Virus record (IMG/VR): IMGVR_UViG_3300050016_000115
Coordinates: 1 to 34,691 of that record
Length of the DNA: 34,691 nt
Source: a virus
Strand: one strand, 5' to 3'
The notes below the pieces were generated by a model. It was not told the origin of the DNA, made no database searches, and worked only from the letters and a program-made list of their open reading frames with translations. This document shows, piece after piece, positions 25,501 through 30,899 of the stretch. A program made the translations under genes and the position numbers. The first letter of the stretch is position 1. The number at the start of each line of letters is the position of its first letter.

Positions 25501-25952
25501 GTGTCTCGCGCAATTACAGTGCATTGTTCGCGGCTCGTGTTCCGTTGGGCACTACGGCGGACATTGTTGCCAGCATAGCCGGCTCACCATCAGACATCAA
25601 TATCAACGTCTGGAAAGTGGTGGCAGCCTCGGCTACGCCAGCTTTTGCAGGTGTTGGATTTACCAGCTCCGGTCCACAAACTTCCTTTGGCATTGCGGCA
25701 GGCCCCGTGGCCAGCGGACAGGTGATGTGCGCGGCGGTCTATGGCTCTAGTGGAGCGACAAGCTATACAGGAACTTGGAGCGGTACAGATACGCCGACTG
25801 AGAACGCCGATGCTTCGACTGGCACCGCAGTTAACCTACGTTATGGCGCCTACGACATGGCGTTAACACAAACGGGCTCATTCACCCTAACACTTACTCA
25901 AGCTCTTACATCCGCCAGCGGAATATGCGGTGTTGTAGGATTCTGGCAATAA
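19509..25952 (+). CDS. Tail tip attachment and central fibre protein (gpJ-like), 2147 residues
   Basis: Likely host-recognition protein at the tail tip. Residues ~10-57 are hydrophobic and Gly-rich (IIAIGVGAEAAAVIGGTIVSVVGSVALSFGLSYLAKAL). Residues ~60-640 are gpJ / Phage-tail_3-like ('GDGLHDSLAGIFINGLPV', 'NQHRDAITAFLSSMAGTLLEDAG'-type region, 'YSGTQAQRLEEITRKLARLQATATVVLPFKFSVLEPGDWVTWTSARFGF'), with an inserted beta domain at ~299-388. Residues ~640-730 are fibronectin-like. Residues ~750-1335 hold an Ala/Thr/Asn coiled-coil shaft with five ANLxLDL...FAGFQFDTTTHF repeats. A LamG-like domain lies at ~1338-1556, then 7-residue repeats and a sixth, degenerate core at ~1645. A DUF1983-like knob region follows (~1650-1930), then a C-terminal beta domain (~1938-2147). 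Confidence 0.88.
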   Translation: MPFISAAIGLTDLIIAIGVGAEAAAVIGGTIVSVVGSVALSFGLSYLAKALAPKPDAAPASLGGVQTAVQFGANLPRSALFGTQATAGALLYWNADGASNDNLQLVYALGDGLHDSLAGIFINGLPVTVEASPVSLSWGSGYPVTEYRTGGVIGGSPTMLVRFFNGADSQAADSELVSHANPPGRWSSNNTLTGICYVSITLLYDTNVYSTGAIPQFLFVVKGLRCYDVRKDSTVGGSGSHRWGTQSTYEWTANPAICLYNYQRGVWVNGNLMLGMGLSTADMVQNSYVAAANSCDDAITLVLGGASISSINAGGTGHAVGDVLTLTGGTFTVPILVRVDTIASGVITHATIIQSGHFTVSASNPVAEGSSSGFGISASFNLTWTSTENRYRIGMQVASNVQHRDAITAFLSSMAGTLLEDAGIFAPLAGVAQTVALSFTDSDLVNGQPQVYSSHRSRADLINAVFGTYSEPVQNWASISSPPRVSSADATEDGEELATTIDFPMVYSGTQAQRLEEITRKLARLQATATVVLPFKFSVLEPGDWVTWTSARFGFTKTFLISITTLNIDQTIALTLREIASSAFDWTANTDELSGTAPTNLAGFNNLATAVSAFSIAGIQINASGGVTTPALQCNWTAITDTTIKSVIVQYRIVGDTNVLEKRFTDPTTGLGVISSGIQSAAVYEARANIETIPSRVTIWTAWVNTGAAVGNQVVAAALGATPPVGSVGRPSLTDALNTELNDAIASVQDQAAQLFATGNDISTVAANANANFVLTNTNVLAAAVAAATAEADAQTGIANALIANASIGALTTSVATAQAQVNQNTANDSLDLIVLATLNDTFAGFQFDTTTHFGTTDASVAVVASVVTDGVTGVAALNTNLAATNTNVTAAQTTATNAGNTANAAAAAAAAVQAEADASQANLSLDLVALATITDAFAGFQYDATTHFASTDASIAVVSSVVSDGVTGVAALNTALSATNSNVTAAQTAATNANNAASTAQAAAVAAQGTATSASATATAAQAQAIAAAAAAALVQAEADASAANLTLDLIALASATDAIAGFQFDTTTHFASTDASLAIVSSVVSDGVTGVAALNTALSATNTNVTAAQGTATTALGNAATANTNAGNAAAAAAVAQAEADASAANLTLDLIALATINDAFSGFQFDTNTHFASSDATLAIVGTTATNNASAITTLTTNLSATNTNVAAAEADAQTGITNANAATTTANAANTTAGTANTNASAAQTAATAAQTAAALAQAIANASAANLSLDLVANALTTDAFAGFQFDTTAHFATSDASLLIAGNTATSALAATAILTTNLSAAASAAVGGNDDLTKILLHFDGADGSTTITDSNVGGSSAHTWTNHTGSIATAQSVFGGSSYNCGAAAGWVDTPDSTDFVFGSLDFTVDARFNRQGGDTTSRCIGGQADSTATSASRSVELWLQNTNVVVGYAFVGGTTYAVTGTTVITSTGPNHAALVRFGNILRLFVNGIQEGGDVAITGTVNNSPNNFAVGRLGEFVGLNFYGYIDEFRVSIGIARWTANFTPPITAYNNAGNDTAAAAAAAAAAAATGIANAATAQGTANTANTNLATTNTNLATTNTNLATTNTNVTNATNTANAASTAATAAQTQVVAVAANIALDLATLASATDALAALQYDLSVNYGNLSAGGQFKITASADPVGGALALFDMQVNASIGATFAKAGIQIAAFVDSLGVPYSRARLYGDRTEIGIPNVTGGAFFAPFLVQQVSGSPQIALRPDAVPDGAINVRMLSSGVLGNISYATFTDVTKTYTAWNNAAAGDIIGTVVFPISAGNTLLIDFDFGTNATTLTAAAAGSWIKILVNGSVVKTFPFQPPLTGNVLFAWQMRFRAVVTGLPAGSTTVQAKMYINATSTNTVTCVAPSFIIHELPAPIVTDVTTTITPAVTYQTSLVGPSGGTSGQFTAAALGTSPAIGTADPNRMVVVSLAFQNTSNNAPTMTIGGVAANMVAYVSVSRNYSALFAARVPLGTTADIVASIAGSPSDININVWKVVAASATPAFAGVGFTSSGPQTSFGIAAGPVASGQVMCAAVYGSSGATSYTGTWSGTDTPTENADASTGTAVNLRYGAYDMALTQTGSFTLTLTQALTSASGICGVVGFWQ
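21985..24480 (+). repeat. Coiled-coil repeat array of the fibre shaft, interrupted by a LamG-like domain
   Basis: Five units share 'A(N)xxLDLxxLAxxxDAFAGFQ(F/Y)DTTTHFA(S/T)TDASLAIVSSVVSDGVTGVAALNTxLSATNTNVTAAQ', starting near 21988, 22268, 22637, 22943 and 23307. Linkers of variable length rich in Ala, Thr and Asn follow each. A sixth, shortened core (ANIALDLATLASATDALAALQYDLSVNYG) lies near 24438. The LamG-like segment (23520-24175) sits between units five and six. Units differ mostly at synonymous positions. Confidence 0.85.
24286..24360 (+). repeat. Heptapeptide tandem repeat (NLATTNT)
   Basis: About three and a half copies of a 21-bp unit encoding N-L-A-T-T-N-T in the fibre gene. The peptide is constant while third codon positions vary (aatcttgccaccacc, aaccttgctaccacc, aacctcgcaactact), so the protein repeat is maintained although the DNA has diverged. 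The 7-residue period fits a coiled coil. Confidence 0.8.
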
Positions 25953-25979
25953 TCAACTTCAACCTCGAAAGGAATTGCA

Positions 25980-26390
25980 ATGCTACAGCCTCAGATACGA
26001 ACTTACGGCCCAGTGCCGATCACGACTGCCGGCACCATCACCGGTCTTGCGCAAACACGCTTCGACGGCGCGCTCGGTTTGACCATCCAAGCCTCAATAA
26101 CGGGTTATGTCTCTGGCGGAACAACCATAGATCTCTACCTTCAAACTTCGCTTGACTCTGGTGCCACCTGGCAGGACGTGGCCAACTTCCACTGGACGAC
26201 AGCCAATGCCGTCAAGAACAGAAGTTTGTCCAAGCTAACGGTCAACGCCACCGACAAGACGCCAGGCTCCCTCGCGCTGACGGTCAGCACCTCCGTTGAC
26301 GGCATCTTCGGAGATCAGTTCCGTTGGGTAAGTGTCAGCGTCGGCACCTATGTTGGCCCTGTACTCACTGCGACCTTGATCCCGTCATAA
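25980..26390 (+). CDS. Small tail-region virion protein
   Basis: 136 residues from ATG 25980 behind AAAGGAATT. 'QIRTYGPVPITTAGTITGLAQTRFDGALGLTIQASITGYVSGGTTIDLYLQTSLDSGATWQDVANFHWTTANAVKNRSLSKLTVNATDKTPGSLALTVSTSVDGIFGDQFRWVSVSVGTYVGPVLTATLIPS' is beta-rich. Its 'Y.QTS.D.G.TW.DVA.F...' block is common in small phage beta-sandwich proteins (carbohydrate-binding or decoration-like). It lies 27 bp after the fibre gene, so a tail-tip accessory or fibre-associated role is plausible but unproven. Confidence 0.8.
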   Translation: MLQPQIRTYGPVPITTAGTITGLAQTRFDGALGLTIQASITGYVSGGTTIDLYLQTSLDSGATWQDVANFHWTTANAVKNRSLSKLTVNATDKTPGSLALTVSTSVDGIFGDQFRWVSVSVGTYVGPVLTATLIPS

Positions 26391-26486
26391 CCAATGTCGG
26401 GCGAGCTTGATAGTTTAATAATTGGGTACATCAGCAATCAACGTCTGAGTAGTATCCAAATTCTTGTCTCAATGAAAGGAGCTGCT

Positions 26487-26819
26487 ATGGCAGTCTCACC
26501 GACAGCTACACTGACCGTAGGCCACCAGCTACCGCTATCGTTCAAATGTCTTGATCAGAATGGCAATGTCATGCTGGTCGCGCCAACCTTCGACGCGCTA
26601 CCGGCATGGAGCAACACTGTTGCCGCCGACGAGTCACTCGCGCCTTCGGCTAATGGCATGACCTGCAATGCCAATGCTCTCTCCGCTGGTACGGACCAGA
26701 TCAATCTTCAAGTGAAAGTCGGTGGTGTGGCATTTAATGCCGCGCCGGTGGTCGTGACCATCGTGCCGCCGCCGCAGGTGCTCACCAGCATCGTCATCGT
26801 CCCCGGCATACCTGTCTAG
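26487..26819 (+). CDS. Ig-like (Big2-type) domain protein
   Basis: 110 residues. The start at 26487 is chosen for its strong site (AAAGGAGCTGCTATG); a longer frame from 26394 has no such signal. 'TATLTVGHQLPLSFKCLDQNGNVMLVAPTFDALPAWSNTVAADESLAPSANGMTCNANALSAGTDQINLQVKVGGVAFNAAPVVVTIV' follows a bacterial Ig-like strand order. Its opening block is paralogous to the N-terminus of the next gene (GQxLPLSxxxxDxNGNVMLxxPxxDxxPAWS). Ig-like domains on virions usually help weak surface adhesion. The 96 bp before it hold no gene. Confidence 0.72.
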   Translation: MAVSPTATLTVGHQLPLSFKCLDQNGNVMLVAPTFDALPAWSNTVAADESLAPSANGMTCNANALSAGTDQINLQVKVGGVAFNAAPVVVTIVPPPQVLTSIVIVPGIPV

Positions 26820-26821
26820 CT

Positions 26822-27859
26822 GTGACAACACTGATCGTCGGGCAGACTTTGCCGTTGTCCTTGTCCTACAAGGATGCGAATGGCAATGTCATGTTGAAGA
26901 CTCCGGCGCCGGATACGTCTCCGGCGTGGAGTCATGCCGCGCCTACCATTACGACGCTGACGTCTACTGGGATCACTGCGGCAGCAAAGTCACTCGCTGC
27001 CGGCAGCGACACTATTGCAGCATCTCTTGCCGTTGCGGGAAAACCTTTCAGCGCAACACTTCCGCTGACAGTAACTGCAGTATCAGGACTCAAGTTCAAT
27101 TTCATCTATGACCCGAGTTGGGCGACAGCTCCGGCAGGCGCGCAGACAGCATTGAATACAGCTGCAGCAGCTCTGTCCGCTGCATTCCCCTCTAAGAATG
27201 TTACCATCAGCATTCAAGTCGGCTGGGGAGAATGTGCCCAGTCACCTTTGGGTAGCGGCGACCTCGGCTCAAGTCTAACCAATTATGATGCCTCGCAAAG
27301 TTACAGTGGGCTAAGAAGCGCCCTGATCGCCAAGAATGCTCCAGGTGCTTCCACGCTGCCGTCTGCCTCTCCACTGCCGGGCATCGTTTTCTTAGCGCAG
27401 GCCGCATCTAAGGCGCTTGGGCTTTACTCAGGCACCGTGACACCAGACGGCTGGGTCGGCTTCAGCAAGTCGGTGGCGTGGAACTTTACGACGGCGGCGG
27501 CAGCAGGATATTACTTGATAGGCACCATTGAGCACGAGATTACGGAGGTCATGGGCCGCGTGTCGATGGTCGACATGCAGCCGAATTTCTACGGCCCGAT
27601 GGATCTGTTCCGCTACTCGGCTCCTGGCGTGCGCAGTCACGCGATGGGTGCCTCCGGCAGCACCGCCTATTTCTCAGTCGACAACGGCGTCACTAACCTG
27701 GGCTCATGGAATAATAATGGAAACAACGGAGACCTCGGCGATTGGTATCCATCAGGCCCGGTGGCACACGACGCCTGCAGCGACTATAGCTCTGGAGGAG
27801 TCATCAACGCCTTCTCAGTCAACGACATCAAGCTCATGCAAGCCATAGGGTGGATGTGA
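26822..27859 (+). CDS. Ig-like domain fused to a zinc-metallopeptidase-like domain
   Basis: 345 residues from GTG 26822, 2 bases after the previous stop, so probably translated by reinitiation. Residues ~1-88 are an Ig-like domain resembling the previous gene. From ~92 on, 'GLKFNFIYDPSWATAPAGAQTALNTAAAALSAAFPSKNVTISIQVGWGE' leads to a putative zinc-binding helix 'GTIEHEITEVMGRVSMVD' (His238, Glu239). The C-terminus is 'DLFRYSAPGVRSHAMGASGSTAYFSVDNGVTNLGSWNNNGNNGDLGDWYPSG...SVNDIKLMQAIGWM'. This matches my memory of the NF038122-type metalloprotease-like proteins of Alphaproteobacteria, which have HExxEVMGR instead of HExxH. In a phage it may cut a host surface layer or polymer during entry; that is inference. 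Confidence 0.8.
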   Translation: MTTLIVGQTLPLSLSYKDANGNVMLKTPAPDTSPAWSHAAPTITTLTSTGITAAAKSLAAGSDTIAASLAVAGKPFSATLPLTVTAVSGLKFNFIYDPSWATAPAGAQTALNTAAAALSAAFPSKNVTISIQVGWGECAQSPLGSGDLGSSLTNYDASQSYSGLRSALIAKNAPGASTLPSASPLPGIVFLAQAASKALGLYSGTVTPDGWVGFSKSVAWNFTTAAAAGYYLIGTIEHEITEVMGRVSMVDMQPNFYGPMDLFRYSAPGVRSHAMGASGSTAYFSVDNGVTNLGSWNNNGNNGDLGDWYPSGPVAHDACSDYSSGGVINAFSVNDIKLMQAIGWM

Positions 27860-28761
27860 TGACCTCACTGATGGAAGAAAATAAGGTGGACAAGAACGAA
27901 CTTGCGAAGATGATGCAAGAAAAGAGTCAACTTATTAAAGATAGGTTGACAAACTCGGCATCGGCATCGGCATCGCCTCCCGTCATGACCATCACCGCTG
28001 AAATCGGCACCTCGACTATCGGCTTTGGCGCGACCGGCCAGATTGTCAAGGACATCCAGCAGGCGCTATTCGATCGTGGCTTTCGGATGACGATCGACGG
28101 CTATTTTGGTCCTGGCACACAAGCCGTCGTCGAGCGGTTTCAAACGCAGCACGGTTTGACGGTCGATGGCACCGTCGGGCCGCTAACCGCAGCGCTGCTT
28201 GATGCACCGGCCACCCAGGTTGTCGCAGCCGCCAAGCCGGCGATCGTGCCGATGGTACCGCTTGTGCCGGCCTCGGGCTGGCCGCATGACGATACCGCCT
28301 CGCTCCTGGCGTTCTACGGCAAGCCCTGGGAAGACGCTTCGCTACTGACGTCGATCGCGCCGCCATTCGCGATGACCTATAAAGAGGACAGCGGCGTTCT
28401 CGTTTCGATCAAGAGCATCCGCATCCACAAGAAATGTGCTGCCGCACTTTCGGCTGTGCTCGCGACCTGCTGGGAGTTCTACGGTCACGACCAGACGGCG
28501 ATCAACGCAACGTCGATCGTGCATTTCAGCGGCAGCTTCAACCCGCGCCCGATTGCCGGTTCATCGCGCATCTCCGATCACAGCTTCGGCGCGGCCGTCG
28601 ATTTCGACGCGGAACATAACTCGTTCTACTTCCCGCCGGCGGCGCCACACTTCACGATGTCTACCGACATCGCATGGATCTTCAAAAAGAACGGCGCGTT
28701 CTGGGGTAACGAATTTAAGCAACGTCGCGATCCAATGCATTTTCAATGGGCACACGAGTAG
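27859..28761 (+). CDS. Endolysin: peptidoglycan-binding domain plus M15 (VanY/L-Ala-D-Glu type) peptidase
   Basis: 300 residues; ATG 27859 overlaps the previous stop (TGATG). A helical start is followed by a PG_binding_1 domain at ~50-115 ('GATGQIVKDIQQALFDRGFRMTIDGYFGPGTQAVVERFQTQHGLTVDGTVGPLTAALL'), a Pro/Val/Ala linker, and an M15_4-like peptidase domain at ~150-300. Zinc ligands are recognisable in 'SDHSFGAAVDFD' (His241, Asp248) and 'RRDPMHFQW' (His294). It cuts cell-wall peptides at lysis. There is no signal peptide, so it needs the holin downstream. Its last ten codons are duplicated at 29316-29345 beyond an HNH gene, which overlaps the gene end on the opposite strand. Confidence 0.9.
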   Translation: MTSLMEENKVDKNELAKMMQEKSQLIKDRLTNSASASASPPVMTITAEIGTSTIGFGATGQIVKDIQQALFDRGFRMTIDGYFGPGTQAVVERFQTQHGLTVDGTVGPLTAALLDAPATQVVAAAKPAIVPMVPLVPASGWPHDDTASLLAFYGKPWEDASLLTSIAPPFAMTYKEDSGVLVSIKSIRIHKKCAAALSAVLATCWEFYGHDQTAINATSIVHFSGSFNPRPIAGSSRISDHSFGAAVDFDAEHNSFYFPPAAPHFTMSTDIAWIFKKNGAFWGNEFKQRRDPMHFQWAHE

Positions 28762-29293
28762 CTTTAATTGTTCGGATAACGTCGCTGATGATAATCATTT
28801 CCTCATGAGAGAAGCGATTGCCGCGCGTACAATTGCAATCCCAGCATGAAGGAACGACGTTGTTTTTCGTGTGGCCCTTCGAGTTGTCGATCCGATCTCC
28901 ACCCGATCGTTTGGATGCATCGCCGCAATAGAAACATGGTTTGCTCTCGATGTTATCTCTAAACCATGCGGCGGTGAGATCGTTGGACAATCCTCGCTTC
29001 TTATCGAAATAACGATATGAACCAACTTTGAAAACAGACCACCCTCGTCCATTGTGATAACGCTTCTGTCTTTTTTGATGTGAGGCTCTAAGTTCCGGCG
29101 TTAACTTTCGATAGTTTGATGGTCGGGGTGGTCGCCGCTTATGAGCAGCGCGTTCACATTCTCTGCATTGGTAACCCAAACCGCTCGGCTGCCTATTTTT
29201 GTCGCGCGGAAAGAATTCAGCCGTGAGAGAAAATTCGCGGTCGCAGTCGTTGCAAAAACGAAATCCAGACCGGTTCTTATGCTTTTTTCTCAT
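28715..29293 (-). CDS. HNH homing-type endonuclease inserted at the endolysin 3' end
   Basis: 192 residues, the only minus-strand gene in the late region. Two zinc knuckles (FCNDCDREF ... YQCRECE) near the N-terminus are followed by a basic region and an HNH-type nuclease: 'CFYCGDASKRSGGDRIDNSKGHTKNNVVPSCWDCNCTRG', with GGDRIDN and NNVVPSCWDCN as active-site and zinc-binding blocks. Base composition is clearly more AT-rich than its neighbours (24 of 60 bases G+C in 28981-29040), and codon use differs. The last ~15 residues are encoded by the antisense of the endolysin end. Such genes spread by cutting alleles lacking them. No self-splicing intron is apparent. Confidence 0.9.
   Translation of the reverse strand: MRKKHKNRSGFRFCNDCDREFSLTAEFFPRDKNRQPSGLGYQCRECERAAHKRRPPRPSNYRKLTPELRASHQKRQKRYHNGRGWSVFKVGSYRYFDKKRGLSNDLTAAWFRDNIESKPCFYCGDASKRSGGDRIDNSKGHTKNNVVPSCWDCNCTRGNRFSHEEMIIISDVIRTIKATRVPIENALDRDVA
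28732..28761 (+). repeat. Copy 1 of the endolysin C-terminal codons (in use)
   Basis: Encodes P-M-H-F-Q-W-A-H-E-stop(TAG) in frame with the endolysin, including zinc ligand His294. Codons cca, ttt, caa, gca and tag contrast with cct, ttc, cag, gcg and taa in copy 2. Confidence 0.92.
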
Positions 29294-29315
29294 GAGATAT
29301 GTATAGCGCTTTTTG
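28732..29315 (-). mobile_element. HNH homing-type insertion restoring the endolysin C-terminus
   Basis: 584 bp inferred as inserted DNA. It begins with a recoded copy of the last ten endolysin codons (28732-28761) and ends just before the second copy (29316-29345). The two copies encode the same PMHFQWAHE-stop and differ in 5 of 30 bases, all at third positions. The downstream copy uses G/C-ending codons like the rest of the phage and is taken as the original end; the upstream copy came with the insert. Confidence 0.7.
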
Positions 29316-29345
29316 CCTATGCATTTCCAGTGGGCGCACGAGTAA
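29316..29345 (+). pseudogene. Copy 2: orphaned original 3' end of the endolysin gene
   Basis: Reads cct-atg-cat-ttc-cag-tgg-gcg-cac-gag-taa = PMHFQWAHE-stop, identical in protein to the endolysin end 584 bp upstream. It has no upstream open frame of its own, because stops precede it within the HNH promoter region. It is best explained as the displaced original gene end. Confidence 0.8.
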
Positions 29346-29412
29346 TTTTTCTATTTTGAATTCTACGCCGGGCCGGGCGCGTCAACCGAAGACGGTAACG
29401 AGGAAGTAATCG

Positions 29413-29958
29413 ATGGCAGACGTCGACAATACGGCTGCACGCGCCAAGAGTACGATCAGAAGCTCGATCGCAAACGTGAACGCAAAGATCGTGCTGGCAT
29501 TCTTCCTCACCGTCATCGCGGCGGCTCTGGTGGTCGGTTTGCTGCTTATCCTGGTCTATGGGCCGCCCGGCAAGCTCGACGCCGGCACGATCGCGCTGGT
29601 CGCCAGCATGGTCATGCTCTTCATCAAGATGGCGGCCGACGCCAACGGCTATCAGTTTAATTCGAGCTCGGGCTCGGACAAGAAAGACGATACGCAGGCG
29701 ACCGTCTCCAAGGCGCTCGCCGATAAGGTGCCGACGCCTCCCGCCTCGCCTATCGCGCCAACGCCGACGGTGCCGTGGTGGCCCAAATTTAGCGACGACG
29801 AGAAGAACGCAATCACCGCCGCCGGTAAAACCGACCCGCGCGTCGCTGCGTTCATCGCCGCGGCGATGACCGGCGCCGCCAACGGCGACGATCTCGTGCA
29901 TCTCGTGCAAAACAATCTGCTGACGCCTGCGCGCGCCATGATTATTTCTGCGACCTAA
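29413..29958 (+). CDS. Holin-like membrane protein with long C-terminal tail
   Basis: 181 residues. Two predicted membrane helices lie at ~26-50 (IVLAFFLTVIAAALVVGLLLILVYG) and ~57-75 (AGTIALVASMVMLFIKMAA), separated by a short PPGKLD turn. A hydrophilic, Pro-rich tail of about 100 residues follows, ending 'DDLVHLVQNNLLTPARAMIISAT'. Two helices and the position directly after the endolysin suggest a class II-type holin that lets the signal-less endolysin reach the wall. The tail is longer than usual, so an antiholin or other membrane role is possible. GAGGAA lies 9 bases before the ATG. Confidence 0.7.
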   Translation: MADVDNTAARAKSTIRSSIANVNAKIVLAFFLTVIAAALVVGLLLILVYGPPGKLDAGTIALVASMVMLFIKMAADANGYQFNSSSGSDKKDDTQATVSKALADKVPTPPASPIAPTPTVPWWPKFSDDEKNAITAAGKTDPRVAAFIAAAMTGAANGDDLVHLVQNNLLTPARAMIISAT

Positions 29959-29984
29959 TCTTCCTCCAACCTCAAAGGTGATCT

Positions 29985-30692
29985 ATGCGCAAACTCTTTC
30001 TTGCGTCTGCTATCGCGTCTCTGCTTGCGGTTTCCTCGATCGCGCAAGGTGCCGACATCGCGAAGGCCAAGCCGGGCCTATTCTCTGGTTATCTCGCCGG
30101 CCAGTGCGGCATGTATTTTGGTCTCAACACGATGGGTGGTGCTGGTTCCATCAGTGGCGGACCTCCGGGCGCATCGATCATCCAGGGTGACGTCGGTATC
30201 ACGCTCGGATATGGCTGCCCATTCGGCACCACGGTCGGCAACTTCTGGTTTGTCGAAGGCAACTTCGACTGGGCCAATCTGAACGGCTCGCAGAACGGTC
30301 TATCCCTGACCGGCCCGCTGCACTTCGAACAGCGTGCCGGCGTCGGCAGTCCGTTGTCGTCCATGCTCAATCTGTTCCCGAGCCTGACCAGTGGACTATC
30401 GGTGCCGTCTCTGCCGGCGTTGCCGGCGGGTGTGACCCAAGGCCCGCAATACCCGTTCATCTTCGTGTCGCTGCATGAGCAGGATGTCAGTGCGAGTTTC
30501 GGCCTGGCGCAGAACCGCGATTGGCTTATCTCGCCCGGTCTCGGCATCGGGCTGGAATCGCGCCTGAGCAACGGCGTGGTGGCCGATGTGACGGCGCAAT
30601 GGGTCATGCAGAGTAGCGGACTCTCAGTCGGACCACAGCAGAGCATCAAACTCGGCAATGCTGCCGTGGTGGGCTTCACGCTCAAATATTAA
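29985..30692 (+). CDS. Outer-membrane-like protein with signal peptide
   Basis: 235 residues. MRKLFLASAIASLLAVSSIAQG-AD is a clear Sec signal. The mature part is Gly-rich with alternating hydrophobic strands ('GYLAGQCGMYFGLNTMGG', 'GDVGITLGYGCPFG', 'NFWFVEGNFDWANLNG', 'QDVSASFGLAQNRDWLISPGLGIGLESRLSNGVVADVTAQWVMQ') and ends in an aromatic residue (VVGFTLKY), like outer-membrane barrels handed to the BAM machinery. It may block superinfection by altering the host surface, act in lysis, or be captured host DNA. It lies between the holin and spanin-like genes. Confidence 0.72.
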   Translation: MRKLFLASAIASLLAVSSIAQGADIAKAKPGLFSGYLAGQCGMYFGLNTMGGAGSISGGPPGASIIQGDVGITLGYGCPFGTTVGNFWFVEGNFDWANLNGSQNGLSLTGPLHFEQRAGVGSPLSSMLNLFPSLTSGLSVPSLPALPAGVTQGPQYPFIFVSLHEQDVSASFGLAQNRDWLISPGLGIGLESRLSNGVVADVTAQWVMQSSGLSVGPQQSIKLGNAAVVGFTLKY

Positions 30693-30697
30693 AGAGC

Positions 30698-30892
30698 ATG
30701 ATGACTTTCGAGGCTCGCGCCATCGAAGCCGTCGAGACCGCCTTTGACCGGGCGGTCTCGGAGCGTTTCATCTTGTGGTCCGCCAATCTTCAACCTGGCT
30801 CGGTCGAGAATTTTGTTGCCGGCATCTACAAGCTGAATTCGGCGCGTGAGGGCGTGATCGCGGAGCTGACGAAACAAGGGCCGAAGGTTTAG
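30698..30892 (+). CDS. Small soluble protein, unknown
   Basis: 64 residues: MMTFEARAIEAVETAFDRAV then SERFILWSANLQPGSVENFV and AGIYKLNSAREGVIAELTKQGPKV. Mostly helical and charged, with no membrane segment. The gene starts 6 bp after the outer-membrane-like gene; a second ATG follows at 30701. It sits in the lysis region, but nothing in the sequence ties it to lysis. Confidence 0.65.
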   Translation: MMTFEARAIEAVETAFDRAVSERFILWSANLQPGSVENFVAGIYKLNSAREGVIAELTKQGPKV

Positions 30893-30899
30893 AGCCGCA

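Noticed and set aside
28732-29315. Group I intron in the endolysin gene. The base before the insert is T and its last base is G, as at group I splice sites.
   Set aside because: The unspliced endolysin frame is already complete, the HNH gene fills nearly all of the insert on the opposite strand, and I see no room for the catalytic core. The T and G can occur by chance.
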